Part shown: piece by piece, positions 43,846 through 53,300 of the stretch
How positions within the stretch are numbered: position 1 is the stretch's first letter
How the letters are laid out: the number at the start of each line of letters is the position of its first letter
Assembly (NCBI RefSeq): GCF_000016185.1
Contig: NC_011420.2
Location: 3,763,501-3,827,500, forward strand
Length of the DNA: 64,000 bases
From: Rhodospirillum centenum SW
GTDB lineage: Bacteria; Pseudomonadota; Alphaproteobacteria; Azospirillales; Azospirillaceae
Direction of reading: 5' to 3'
Position numbers and translations under genes: made by a program
The notes under the pieces: generated by a model
The model's input: only the letters and a program-made list of their open reading frames with translations
What the model was told of the DNA's origin: nothing
Database searches by the model: none

Positions 43846-44358
43846 TCAGGCGTCCGCCACCTCGGGGAAGCGGCGGATCAGGGCGGCGGCCTCCTGCGCG
43901 GCCGTCTCCCCCGCCTCCTCCAGCCGGGCGAGGCTGTCATGGCCGTAGCGGTGGACATCGCGCAGGTGGCGGGAGAGGACGACCAGCCGCCCCGCCAGCA
44001 GCACCACGCGGCCGAAGCCCTCATGGTGCATCTTCATCATGGGGGAGGCGACCTGCCCGGTGAGCTGTTCGATCCGCAGCCCGACGGCACCGTAGAACTT
44101 CTCCACCCGCCAGAGCGTATCGGGGTCGGGATCGCCGATGAGGGGGATCAGCCGGCGCTCCTCGCGGGTGACGATGTAGTCGGCCAGAAGATCGGCATCG
44201 GACCGGCGCTCCCAGGCCCCGTGGCTGTCCTCCGCCCGCAGCAGGCGGACCAGCACGGTCAGGAAGGGGCTGTCCACGGCGGTCGGGGCAGTGTCCGTCT
44301 GGGCGGTGTCCGCCGGGGCGGTGTACGTCGAGGCGGTGTACGTCGGGGCGTCGGTCAT
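43846..44358 (-). CDS. NifX-associated nitrogen fixation protein (DUF269)
   Basis: A 170-residue member of the DUF269 family, nearly always encoded after nifX. The core has SPFLTVLVRLLRAEDSHGAWERR in parts, DLLADYIVTREERRLIP, DPDTLWRVEKFYGAVGLRIE and the C-terminal MMKMHHEGFGRVVLLAGRLVVL. The first 28 residues are a Thr/Ala/Pro-rich repeat made by a 15-bp tandem repeat in the DNA and are not part of the usual domain. It begins three bases after nifX and is cotranscribed with it. Exact role unknown; likely FeMo-cofactor handling. Confidence 0.92.
   Translation of the reverse strand: MTDAPTYTASTYTAPADTAQTDTAPTAVDSPFLTVLVRLLRAEDSHGAWERRSDADLLADYIVTREERRLIPLIGDPDPDTLWRVEKFYGAVGLRIEQLTGQVASPMMKMHHEGFGRVVLLAGRLVVLSRHLRDVHRYGHDSLARLEEAGETAAQEAAALIRRFPEVADA
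44285..44352. repeat. 15-bp tandem repeat in the 5' end of the DUF269 gene
   Basis: Four 15-base units (44285-44299, 44300-44314, 44315-44329, 44330-44344) plus a partial fifth, of the form GGGGCGGTGTACGTC with a few changes. In frame with the gene, they encode a five-residue period such as TYTAS, TYTAP, ADTAQ, TDTAP. The period is a multiple of three, so unit gain or loss would keep the frame. Confidence 0.8.
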
Positions 44359-44361
44359 GCC

Positions 44362-44847
44362 TCAGTCCTCCGTGAAGTCGCGCGGCCGGTCCGCGTGCAG
44401 GATCTTGCGCAGCCAGGGCGGCGGATTGCCCGACAGCATGGCCTGGACCCGCGCCAGCACGCCGTCGATCGGTTCCGGCGCCGGCAGCTTCAAGGGGTGC
44501 ATCCGTGCCGCCACGACCTTGGCCGCCGCCGGCCCGCCGATGGCGAGCACGAACAGCAGGTGGCAGCCCTGGAGCGCCGCCACCTTGGGACCGATCCGGT
44601 CGTCGCCGTCGGTGCGGTGGCTGCCGCTCTCGTCGGCGGTGTCGGAAAAGCCGACCGCCTCCACGAAGCGGCGGCTGTCCGCCGTCACGTCGTAGATGGC
44701 GAAGGTCCGGGCCGAGCCGAAATGGGCGTTCAGGAACTTCATGTCCTGGGTGGCGATGGCGACGCGCAGCGTCCCCGCCGCCGGCGCGCGGCCGGCGGGG
44801 GCCGAGCTGTCGTCCGCCTCAATGAGCGCCAACCGACGCGCCGTCAT
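44362..44847 (-). CDS. nifX: NifX, FeMo-cofactor precursor carrier
   Basis: NifX-type protein that binds NifB-co and the VK-cluster during FeMo-cofactor synthesis. The 161-residue product has the NifX/NafY fold signatures LRVAIATQDMKFLNAHFGSARTF in parts, FAIYDVT, DDRIGPKVAALQGCHLLFVLAIGGPAAAKVV in parts, and a C-terminal AMLSGNPPPWLRKIL. The ATG at 44847 has GGGAGG upstream and lies inside the last 29 bases of the nifE-nifN gene. Confidence 0.94.
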   Translation of the reverse strand: MTARRLALIEADDSSAPAGRAPAAGTLRVAIATQDMKFLNAHFGSARTFAIYDVTADSRRFVEAVGFSDTADESGSHRTDGDDRIGPKVAALQGCHLLFVLAIGGPAAAKVVAARMHPLKLPAPEPIDGVLARVQAMLSGNPPPWLRKILHADRPRDFTED

Positions 44848-47593
44848 GGCCGCCTCCCTTTGTGTCGTGGTGGTGGGACCGGGCGTCGAGCAGCAGGTTC
44901 GCCGCCTCGAAGACCAGATCGCGGGTGCCGCGGTAGCCGACGCGGCGGAGATGCGCCGGCCCCAGCCGGTCGAAGACGGGGAAGCCGGCGCGCAGCAGCG
45001 GGATGCCCAGCCGCTCCGCCGCCTGCCGCCCGTGCGCCGTGGTGACCAGCAGGTCGGCACCGGCCTCCCGCATCAGCGTCTCGCACAGGCCCAGGTCGCC
45101 GACATGCACGGTCGGCGCCTCGATGCGGGCCAGCAGCGGCGAGCGGTCGGTGGAGGCGACGGCGACGCTGATCTCCGCCCCCAGGCTGCGGAACAGCCCG
45201 GACAGGGCGTAGAGCAGGTCCGGATCGCCGGCCACGGCGACGCGCCGCCCCTCCAGATAGAAATGCCCGTCCAGCAGCGCGTCCTGGAGCTGGCTGCGCT
45301 GCCGCTTCAGCGCCGGCGGCACCTCCCCGCCGGCAAGCTCCAGCAGGGCGCGCACCAGCCGGTCGGTGGCCCGGAGGCCGGTCAGCGAGGGCAGCAGGCG
45401 GAAGGGCACGCCGGCCCGCCGCTCCAGCGCCTCGGCCGCGGCGCGCATCTGCTCGCCCACGGCAAGGGTCAGCCGGCCGCGGGCAAGGCCCGTCACATCC
45501 TCCACCGTCGCCCCGCCGTTGGTGGACCCGGACCAGCTCTCGGGGATGTGGCCGTCCAGCGACCCCCCGATGTCCGGCACCACGACCGGGACCAGCCCGA
45601 AGGCCGCCACCATGTCGCGCAGTTCGTCGATGTCGGCGGCGGTCAGGTGGGAGCCGGGCAGGATGTTGACCTGCCGCGCATTGACCGCCCCCGGTGCCCC
45701 CGCCGGCACCATCTCCTCCACCATCGCGTGGACGGCCCTGCCCCAGCCCGTCTCGATGGCGCCGTCATAGTCGGGGGTGGAGACAAGGCAGATCCGGGTG
45801 TCGGCGAACTCCGGCCGGCGCTGCCGGATCAGCCGCAGGTCGCCTGCGATGTCCTCGCCGCGCGTCTCCATCAGCGCCGTGGTGGCGATGCCGATGACGC
45901 GCGGCTTCGCGCGGTCCCGCAGATTGTGGATCGCCTGCTCCAGATTGTCGGCGCCGCCGAGGATCGTCGTCACCTCGTTCATCGCCGTCGTCTGAAGCGG
46001 GATGTTCTCGCGGAAGTGCCGGACCGCCAGCACCAGCGCGAAGCTGGTGCAGCCCTGGCTGCCGTGCAGCAGCGGCATTGTCCGGTCCAGCCCCATGAAG
46101 GCCAGCGCCGCCCCCAGCGGCTGAGAGGATTTCAGCGGGTTGCGGCTGTGCGCGGCCGTCGGCAGCCGGACCGGCGTCGTGCCGGGGGCCTCGGCCGGCT
46201 CCGCCCCGGAGCCGGGCTCCCACGGGGCGGGCGCCCGCACCTCGGCCCAGACGGGGTTGCCCAGCTCGGTGGCGAGATCGCGCACCAGCTCGACCAGCCC
46301 CGCATAGCCGGCATAGGGGCGGTGGCGCTCCTGGTTGATGTCCAGCCAGGGCGTCCTGGATTTCAGCGCCACGAACTGGCTGCGCCCGCCCGACAGCATG
46401 ATGTCCGCCTCGCTCTCCCTGAGCATGCGGTACATCTCCTTCGGCGGGATGGCCTCGAAGGTGTGGGCATCCTCGCCCATGATCTCCTGGATGCGGGCCT
46501 TGTCCTCCTCCGTGCTCTTGCGCACGGAGGTGCCGGTCACGACCATCCCCAGTTCCTGAAGGGCGGAGACGACGGACCAGGACTTCACCCCGCCGGTGTA
46601 GAGCAGGACCCGCCGCCCCTCCACCGCCGGGCGGAAGACGGCGATGGCGGCGCGGGCCTTCGCCTCCTCCTCCGCGATCAGGGCCTCGGTCCGCCCGATC
46701 AGGTCGGGCGGCGCACCGCGCTCCACCAGCAGGCGGGCGCAGGTGCGCAGGGCGGCCGAGGTGTCCTCGATGCCGTAGAAGGAGACCTCGGCATAGGGGA
46801 TGCCCCAGCGCTCCTCCATCTTGCGCGCCACGTTGATCAGCGCCATGGAGCAGATCATCAGGTTCAGCCGCGCCCGGTGGGCGCCGGCGATCTCGGCATA
46901 GCGCGCGTCGCCCGTCATCCGGGCCAGGATGCGGATGCCCAGGCGGCGGAACAGCGGCTCCACCTGCCACAGCTCCCCGGCCAGGTTGAAGTCGCCGATG
47001 ATGTTGATGTCGGTCGGGGTGGTGACCTCCGGCTCCATCGTCCCGATGACGTGATCCAGCAGGGTCTCCCCCGCCAGCTTGTTGCCCAGGTTCTTGGAGC
47101 CGACGAAGCCCGGCACGTTGACGGGGATCACCGGCAGGCCGAAGCGGTCGGCCGCCGCCTTGCAGACCGCCTCCACATCGTCGCCGGTCAGGGCCGGCAC
47201 GCAGGTCTGGTAGACGAAGACGGCGGCGGGGCGGTGCGCCTCGGCGATCTCGCGGATCGCCTTGAACAGCCGTTTCTCCCCGCTGCCCATGATGATGTCG
47301 AGTTCGGAGAGGTCGGTCGTGAAGCCGGTGCGGTAGAGCGTCGGCCCGGAGGAGAGCGAGCCCCGGTTGTCCCAGCCGTTGCCTTCGCAGGCCAGCGGCC
47401 CGTGGACCAGATGGGCGGCGTCCGTGATCGGCTGCAACACGATCTTGGCGCCGTCGAAGGCGCAGCCACCGGCGGCGGCCCCCGGCGTCAACGGCTTGCC
47501 GCAGCCCTTGCGCCGAACCGCGGCATCCTTCGCCCGGTTCCGGTCGCAGGCGGGTTCGTTGAAGACATCGGCCAGTTTGTCGGCAAGCGACAT
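44819..47593 (-). CDS. nifEN: NifE-NifN fusion protein, FeMo-cofactor scaffold
   Basis: One uninterrupted reading frame of 924 residues contains a full NifE and a full NifN, normally two proteins that form the scaffold on which the FeMo-cofactor precursor is matured. NifE part about 1-448: KGCGKPLTPGAAAGGCAFDG, HLVHGPLACEGNGWDNRG and YQTCVPALTGDD, giving the cluster ligands Cys44, Cys69 and Cys131 (spacing as in A. vinelandii NifE). A Pro/Ala/Gly-rich linker (about 449-485) follows. NifN part about 486-924: NPLKSSQPLGAALAFMGLD and LLHGSQGCTSF with the NifN ligand Cys515. All four ligands of the bridging cluster are present. The ATG at 47593 has GGAGG upstream; upstream in-frame codons have no conserved pattern. 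Fits an intact single-chain NifEN; a read error is the only alternative. Confidence 0.94.
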   Translation of the reverse strand: MSLADKLADVFNEPACDRNRAKDAAVRRKGCGKPLTPGAAAGGCAFDGAKIVLQPITDAAHLVHGPLACEGNGWDNRGSLSSGPTLYRTGFTTDLSELDIIMGSGEKRLFKAIREIAEAHRPAAVFVYQTCVPALTGDDVEAVCKAAADRFGLPVIPVNVPGFVGSKNLGNKLAGETLLDHVIGTMEPEVTTPTDINIIGDFNLAGELWQVEPLFRRLGIRILARMTGDARYAEIAGAHRARLNLMICSMALINVARKMEERWGIPYAEVSFYGIEDTSAALRTCARLLVERGAPPDLIGRTEALIAEEEAKARAAIAVFRPAVEGRRVLLYTGGVKSWSVVSALQELGMVVTGTSVRKSTEEDKARIQEIMGEDAHTFEAIPPKEMYRMLRESEADIMLSGGRSQFVALKSRTPWLDINQERHRPYAGYAGLVELVRDLATELGNPVWAEVRAPAPWEPGSGAEPAEAPGTTPVRLPTAAHSRNPLKSSQPLGAALAFMGLDRTMPLLHGSQGCTSFALVLAVRHFRENIPLQTTAMNEVTTILGGADNLEQAIHNLRDRAKPRVIGIATTALMETRGEDIAGDLRLIRQRRPEFADTRICLVSTPDYDGAIETGWGRAVHAMVEEMVPAGAPGAVNARQVNILPGSHLTAADIDELRDMVAAFGLVPVVVPDIGGSLDGHIPESWSGSTNGGATVEDVTGLARGRLTLAVGEQMRAAAEALERRAGVPFRLLPSLTGLRATDRLVRALLELAGGEVPPALKRQRSQLQDALLDGHFYLEGRRVAVAGDPDLLYALSGLFRSLGAEISVAVASTDRSPLLARIEAPTVHVGDLGLCETLMREAGADLLVTTAHGRQAAERLGIPLLRAGFPVFDRLGPAHLRRVGYRGTRDLVFEAANLLLDARSHHHDTKGGGHDGASVGAH

Positions 47594-47768
47594 GGGGGCC
47601 TCCGGCGGGCGCGGGGAAGGACCGGCAGGCCGGGTGGCGCCAGGGCGCCCGGCCTGCGTCATGCGGCACGCGGAGCATTTCCAGAACCGGCGGGAAACGC
47701 TCCGCGTGTTTCGTGCTCCTCAGTCGCCGGGCCACCTCCGGCGGCTTGGCTTGCGCCCCTTGCGGGGC

Positions 47769-47817
47769 GGGGCTGCGGTCGCAGCCCTGCGTCTTTCCAG
47801 ACGGGCTGGAAAGACGC
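47769..47817 (-). terminator. Strong hairpins directly after nifK
   Basis: GCGTCTTTCCAG (47789-47800) pairs perfectly with CTGGAAAGACGC (47806-47817), 5-base loop, ending at the base next to the nifK stop. A second hairpin, GGGCTGC with GCAGCCC, lies just beyond (47770-47787). They stand between nifK and nifEN in a 224-base gap with no sigma-54 promoter, so they probably stabilise the nifHDK mRNA or partly terminate transcription. Confidence 0.65.
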
Positions 47818-49356
47818 CTATCGCGTCAGGTCGAAGGCGTAGTCCGTCGTGCCCGTCTCGCTGGACTCGGCGTCCAGCGTCTCGAAGATCCGGTCCAGGA
47901 TCTTCACCAGCACCGACAGGCCGCCCTGATAGCCCATGATCGGGAAGCGGTGGTGGTGGTGCCGGTCGAAGATCGGGAAGGTCAGCCGGATCAGCGGCGT
48001 GCCCGTGTCCCGCTCCAGATACTTGCCGTAGGAGCTGCCGATCATCAGATCGACCTTCTCCGTGAACAGGAACGAGCGCAGGTGCCAGAGGTCCTTGCCG
48101 GCCCAGACGTTGCAGCCCTTGCCGTAGGGCGACGAGGCCAGCAGGGTGTGCATCTGCTCCTCCCACGCCTTGTTGCCGTTGGTGGCAAGGCAGTGGACCG
48201 GCTCGCCGCCCGTCTCCAGGACGAAGCGGGCCATGGCGTAGACGAAGTCCGGATCGCCGAAGATCGCGTACCGCTTGCCGTGCAGGTAGGACTGGCTGTC
48301 GGCGATGGCGTCCACCAGCCGGCCGCGCTCCAGCCGGAGCTGCTCGGGGATGCCCTTGCCGGCCAGCCGCGCCACCTCCATCAGGAACTCGTCGGTGGCG
48401 GAGACGCCCAGCGGGTAGTGGAACGCCTTCACCTGCTGGCCCTTGCCCTCCACATACTCCAGCGTCTTGCGCGTGCAGTATTCCTGAAGCGACAGGGTGG
48501 CCTTGGCGTTCAGCGCCGCCCGCACGTCCTCCAGCTTCGTGCCGCCGGCGAACATGCGGAACTCGCCGTCCGAGGGCGTGTCGAACTGGTCGGAGGTGTC
48601 GGCCAGGACCGTCGCCTTCACCCCCATCAGCCCCAGCATCCGCTTCAGCTCGCGGATGTTGCCGACGCAGAAGCCGTCGAAGCCGGGGATGATGTTGATG
48701 CGGTCGGTGTGGACGTGCTCCCGGTCCTTCCAGAAATTCTCCAGGATGCCCTTCACCATGACGTCGTAGCCATCGACATGGCTGCCGACGAAGGCGGGGG
48801 TATGGGCGTAGGGCACGTCGAAGTCCTGGGGCACGGAGCCCTTGACCTTGGCGTTCGTGATGAAGGCCTGGAGATCGTCGCCGATGACCTCGGCCATGCA
48901 GGTCGTGGACACGGCGATCATCTTCGGCGCGTAGAGCGCATAGGCGTTCGCCAGCCCGTCGATCATGTTGTTCAGGCCGCCGAACACCGCGGCATCCTCC
49001 GTCATCGACGAGGAGACGGCCGAGCACGGCTCCTTGAAGTGGCGGGACAGGTGCGAGCGGTAGTAGGCGACGCAGCCCTGCGAGCCATGGACGAAGGACA
49101 GCGTGCCCTCGAACCCGGCGGCGGCGAACACCGCGCCCAGCGGCTGGCAGGCCTTGACCGGGTTGATGCTCAGGGCCTGGCGGGCGAGGTTCTTCTCCCG
49201 GTATTCCCAGGACTTCGTCCATTCGCCGATCTGCACGACCTTCTGGTCGGGATGGCCGCACTCGAACTCGGCCTTCTTGCGGGCGAACATCTCCTGATAT
49301 TCGGGCTCGCGGAACAGCCGGGCGTAGTCGAGCACCGTCTCAGCGGACTGGGGCAT
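47818..49356 (-). CDS. nifK: Nitrogenase molybdenum-iron protein beta chain
   Basis: Beta subunit of dinitrogenase; shares the P-cluster with NifD. The 512-residue protein has the P-cluster cysteines in [31 protein letters not shown] and [14 protein letters not shown], and the NAKVKGSVP and [16 protein letters not shown] segments. The start at 49356 is preceded by GGAGGCAACG. It follows nifD after a 42-base gap and is the third gene of the nifHDK unit. Confidence 0.98.
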   Translation of the reverse strand: MPQSAETVLDYARLFREPEYQEMFARKKAEFECGHPDQKVVQIGEWTKSWEYREKNLARQALSINPVKACQPLGAVFAAAGFEGTLSFVHGSQGCVAYYRSHLSRHFKEPCSAVSSSMTEDAAVFGGLNNMIDGLANAYALYAPKMIAVSTTCMAEVIGDDLQAFITNAKVKGSVPQDFDVPYAHTPAFVGSHVDGYDVMVKGILENFWKDREHVHTDRINIIPGFDGFCVGNIRELKRMLGLMGVKATVLADTSDQFDTPSDGEFRMFAGGTKLEDVRAALNAKATLSLQEYCTRKTLEYVEGKGQQVKAFHYPLGVSATDEFLMEVARLAGKGIPEQLRLERGRLVDAIADSQSYLHGKRYAIFGDPDFVYAMARFVLETGGEPVHCLATNGNKAWEEQMHTLLASSPYGKGCNVWAGKDLWHLRSFLFTEKVDLMIGSSYGKYLERDTGTPLIRLTFPIFDRHHHHRFPIMGYQGGLSVLVKILDRIFETLDAESSETGTTDYAFDLTR

Positions 49357-49398
49357 CGTCGTTGCCTCCTCTCGTATGGCAGGCCGTCTCGGGGCGCG

Positions 49399-50907
49399 TC
49401 ACTCGGCAGCGGCCGGCATGACGTCCCAGGGCGCCTTGAAGAGGCCCCAGACGGGATTGTTGATGGCGAGGTCCATGTCGCGGGCGAAGATGGCGAAGCC
49501 GTCATAGCCGTGATACGGGCCCGAATAGTCCCAGGAGTGCATCTGCCGGAACGGGATGCCCATCTTCTGGACCGGGTACTTCTCCTTGATGCCGGAGCCG
49601 ACCAGATCGGGGCGGACGCCCTCGATGAACTTCTCCAGTTCGTAGCCGGTCACGTCGTCGTAGATCAGCGTGCCGTTCTTCACGTAGTGGCCGGTGCGCT
49701 GGTAGTCGTCGCTGTGGGCGAACTCGTAGCCCGTGCCGACGATCTCCATGCCCAGATCCTCGTAGGCCGTGATGACGTGGCGGGGACGCAGGCCGCCGAC
49801 ATAGAGCATGACCGTCTTGCCCTCCAGCCGGGGCCGGTACTTGGCGATCACGGCATCGACCAGCGGCCGGTACTTCGCAATCACCGCCTCGCAGCGGTCG
49901 ATGATCTCCGGCCCGAAGTGGCGGGCGATGGTGCGCAGGCTCTGCTCGATCTGGGTCGGGCCGAAGAAGTTGTATTCCTCCCAGGGGATGCCGTGCTTCT
50001 CCTCCATGTGCCGGCAGATGTAGTTCATCGACCGGTAGCAGTGGATCAGGTTCAGCCGGGCCTTGGGCGCCCGCTCGATCTCGGCCAGGGTGGCATCGCC
50101 GGACCAGGCACCGATGACCCGCAGGCCCATCTCTTCAAGCAGGATGCGCGAGGCCCAGGCATCGCCGCCGATGTTGTAGTCGCCGATGATGTTGACGTCG
50201 TTGGGACCGGCCTCGAACGCGATCTCCTTCTTGTCCAGCACCCAGTCGCGGATCACGTCGTTGGCGATGTGGTGGCCGAGCGACTGGGAGACGCCGCGGA
50301 ACCCCTCGCAGCGCACGGGCACGATGGTCTTGCCGTGCTCCTTGTTCTTCTTCTTGGCGACGGCCTCGATGTCGTCGCCGATCAGGCCGATCGGGCATTC
50401 CGACTGGATGGAGATGCCGTTGGCGAGCGGGAACAGGTCCACGATCTCGTCGATCAGCTTCTCCAGCTTCTTGTCGCCGCCGAAGACGATGTCCTTCTCC
50501 TGGAAGTCCGAGGTGAACTGCATCGTGACGAAGCTGTCCACCCCGGTCGTCCCGGTATAGTAGTTGCGCCGCTGGCTCCAGCTGTAGTGGCCGCAGCCGA
50601 CGGGGCCGTGGCTGATGTGGACCATGTCCTTCACCGGCCCCCAGACCACGCCCTTGGAGCCGGCATAGGCGCAGCCGCGGATGGTCATGACGCCGGGGAT
50701 CGACTTGATGTTCGACTTGACGTCGCACTCGGTCACCGGCTGGTCGGTATCCGCCGCCTCCTCGCCCGGTGCGGCGACGGCCAGATGCTTGCGCCGGCGC
50801 TTGGCCGACTTCTCGGGATAGCGGGCGAGGACGTCCTCGATCAGTCTCGTGTTGAACTCGGCCTCGGCCTGACCGTCTTCCCGGCCGCTCGGCAACGTGG
50901 TTTCCAT
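49399..50907 (-). CDS. nifD: Nitrogenase molybdenum-iron protein alpha chain
   Basis: Alpha subunit of dinitrogenase; holds the FeMo-cofactor active site. The 502-residue protein has P-cluster cysteines in [23 protein letters not shown] and [12 protein letters not shown], the FeMoco cysteine in [13 protein letters not shown], and the cofactor-ligand region with His in [13 protein letters not shown]. The arginine and lysine-rich N-terminus is typical. Start at 50907 follows GGAGCCCCACCC. 68 bases separate it from nifH. Confidence 0.98.
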   Translation of the reverse strand: METTLPSGREDGQAEAEFNTRLIEDVLARYPEKSAKRRRKHLAVAAPGEEAADTDQPVTECDVKSNIKSIPGVMTIRGCAYAGSKGVVWGPVKDMVHISHGPVGCGHYSWSQRRNYYTGTTGVDSFVTMQFTSDFQEKDIVFGGDKKLEKLIDEIVDLFPLANGISIQSECPIGLIGDDIEAVAKKKNKEHGKTIVPVRCEGFRGVSQSLGHHIANDVIRDWVLDKKEIAFEAGPNDVNIIGDYNIGGDAWASRILLEEMGLRVIGAWSGDATLAEIERAPKARLNLIHCYRSMNYICRHMEEKHGIPWEEYNFFGPTQIEQSLRTIARHFGPEIIDRCEAVIAKYRPLVDAVIAKYRPRLEGKTVMLYVGGLRPRHVITAYEDLGMEIVGTGYEFAHSDDYQRTGHYVKNGTLIYDDVTGYELEKFIEGVRPDLVGSGIKEKYPVQKMGIPFRQMHSWDYSGPYHGYDGFAIFARDMDLAINNPVWGLFKAPWDVMPAAAE

Positions 50908-50975
50908 GGGTGGGGCTCCTTGGTCGGGGGACAGGGGCCCGGGCGGCCGGAAGGCCCGCGCCGGTCCGTCCGGGA

Positions 50976-51905
<930 letters not shown>

Positions 51906-51944
51906 TCATGCGGGCCGCGCCATCGGCGGCACGGACCCTGGAAG

Positions 51945-51961
51945 AGCAACCGCCATGCCAA
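51945..51961 (-). promoter_or_regulatory. Sigma-54 promoter of nifH
   Basis: On the minus strand TTGGCATGGCGGTTGCT matches the -24/-12 sigma-54 consensus exactly (TGGCAY-N5-TTGCW). The expected start is near 51935, giving a leader of about 60 bases to nifH. Confidence 0.92.
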
Positions 51962-52051
51962 GCGGGTCCGGCCCCGGACCAACCCGATATAGTACTTGTT
52001 TTTCAATTGCTTATAGAAAGTGGCGCGGACCGATGGCGGCTGTCGGGCCGT

Positions 52052-52067
52052 TGTCGCAAACGCGACA
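52052..52067 (-). promoter_or_regulatory. NifA upstream activator site for nifH
   Basis: TGTCGCAAACGCGACA matches TGT-N10-ACA, the NifA binding site, and is itself a near-perfect palindrome. It lies about 95-105 bases upstream of the -24 element. The intervening AT-rich patch (about 51989-52020) is a plausible IHF region but has only a partial IHF match. The whole nifH upstream region 51876-52178 holds no gene. Confidence 0.88.
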
Positions 52068-52178
52068 AACGTCGGACATTCGGCGCCCCTCCGCCGCAAA
52101 GAAAACGCCGGCGCTGGAGGGCGCCGGCGTGTCGAGGGGGACAGGGGAACGGAACGGGTCAAAGACCGGAGTCAGGGA

Positions 52179-52787
52179 TCAGGCGTTGAGGCCCTGCCAG
52201 GGTTCGCGCGCCAGGGCGGCGAGCGGCGGCAGCCGGCGCCGCCGGCGCCCGTCCTGCCACCAGTCATGCAGGACGGAGAGGCGGGGATAGAGCAGGGTGC
52301 CGCGGCCGCCGGAGAAGGCCATCCAGGCTTCCACCGTGCTGCGCTTCACCGCCGTCAGGACGGGCACCCCGGCCATCACCGCCCGGGCGATCTCGTCGCG
52401 CAGGCCACCGCCCGACGCCTCCTGCTTGCCGAAGCGGGAGACGAAGACCAGATCGGGCGCGGCCAGTGTCGCCATCCGGACCCGCAGGGATGCCGCCAGC
52501 AGGCGTGCGGGGTCGAGCCGGCAACTGCTGGCCCCGGGACCGAGATCCTGACAGATGCGGATCACTTCGTTGCTGCCGACGTCCAGCACCTGCATCAGGG
52601 CGCGCGGGCCGCACCCCTCCGGCCCCGGTGGAAGCTGCACGACACCGCCGATGCGCTCTCCGGCGGCGGACAGTTCAGCCGCGAACTGGCCCATCAGCAG
52701 ATCGACGTTGACGCCGCTGTCATAGACGATGGCGGCCAGCGCCCAGGGATTGAAGAAGTCGGTGTCGTCCAGTTCGGTCACGGCCAT
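52179..52787 (-). CDS. DUF2478 family protein, nif/molybdenum associated
   Basis: A 202-residue protein whose N-terminal part, ALAAIVYDSGVNVDLLMGQF then GGVVQLPPGP, matches the DUF2478 family, which often lies beside molybdenum-uptake or nitrogenase genes and is thought to be NTPase-like. A cysteine pair and basic residues occur in DLGPGASSCRLDPARL; downstream LVFVSRFGKQEASGGGLRDE is the second conserved block. The ATG at 52787 has GGGAG upstream. It lies upstream of nifH, in the same direction, and is divergent from the molbindin gene; a link to molybdenum supply is inferred. Confidence 0.7.
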   Translation of the reverse strand: MAVTELDDTDFFNPWALAAIVYDSGVNVDLLMGQFAAELSAAGERIGGVVQLPPGPEGCGPRALMQVLDVGSNEVIRICQDLGPGASSCRLDPARLLAASLRVRMATLAAPDLVFVSRFGKQEASGGGLRDEIARAVMAGVPVLTAVKRSTVEAWMAFSGGRGTLLYPRLSVLHDWWQDGRRRRRLPPLAALAREPWQGLNA

Positions 52788-53013
52788 GTCGGCTCTCCCT
52801 GCTGCCTGCGGACGGGGTCCGGGGTTGACTGTCGCGGCTGCCTCATTTCCGGGCAACCCCTTGATACGGTGGGAAACTGCCCCGCGACCGGAGCGACCGC
52901 GGACTTGCCAGGGCATCCCGTCGGTTGCATGCTGGCAGGCGCAGCCCCGGCTGCCCGTGGCATCCTCGCTGCCAATGTCCCTGCCCTCGCCCCTGACGGG
53001 AGACCAGACCGCC

Positions 53014-53223
53014 ATGAGACTGTCCGCCCGCAACCAGATGCCCGGAACCGTCGTCGCCGTGACCCGCGGCGCCACCACCAGCCACGTGAAGATCGAGGTG
53101 GCGGCCGGCATGATCATCACCGCCGCCATCACGAACGAGGCCGCGGAGGAACTGGGCATCGCCGTGGGCCGCAAGGCGACGGCGATCATCAAGGCATCCG
53201 ACGTGCTGGTCGGGATGGAGTGA
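53014..53223 (+). CDS. mop: Molbindin (Mop domain molybdate-binding protein)
   Basis: A 69-residue protein consisting of one Mop/TOBE domain: MRLSARNQMPGTVVAVTRGA, then VKIEVAAGMIITAAITNEAAEELGI in parts and IIKASDVLVG. Members oligomerise and bind molybdate between subunits, acting as a cellular store. In the nif cluster it likely buffers Mo for FeMo-cofactor. The ATG at 53014 has GGGAG about 12 bases upstream. It is convergent with the SIR2-like gene. Confidence 0.92.
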   Translation: MRLSARNQMPGTVVAVTRGATTSHVKIEVAAGMIITAAITNEAAEELGIAVGRKATAIIKASDVLVGME

Positions 53224-53229
53224 CGGCCG

Positions 53230-53262
53230 GGGGCGGTCCGGTCGCCCTGGCCTGACCGCCCC
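53230..53262. terminator. Hairpin between molbindin and the SIR2-like gene
   Basis: GGGGCGGTC (53230-53238) pairs perfectly with GACCGCCCC (53254-53262), 15-base loop, in the 77-base gap between convergent genes. It could terminate both. Confidence 0.55.
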
Positions 53263-53300
53263 TGGTGGCGTGCCCGCCCCTGGATCTTGCGGCGGCGCCA

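Noticed and set aside
47594..47760. A separate sigma-54 promoter for nifEN
   Set aside because: GC-rich TGGCGC and CTGC elements occur but the -24/-12 spacing does not fit.
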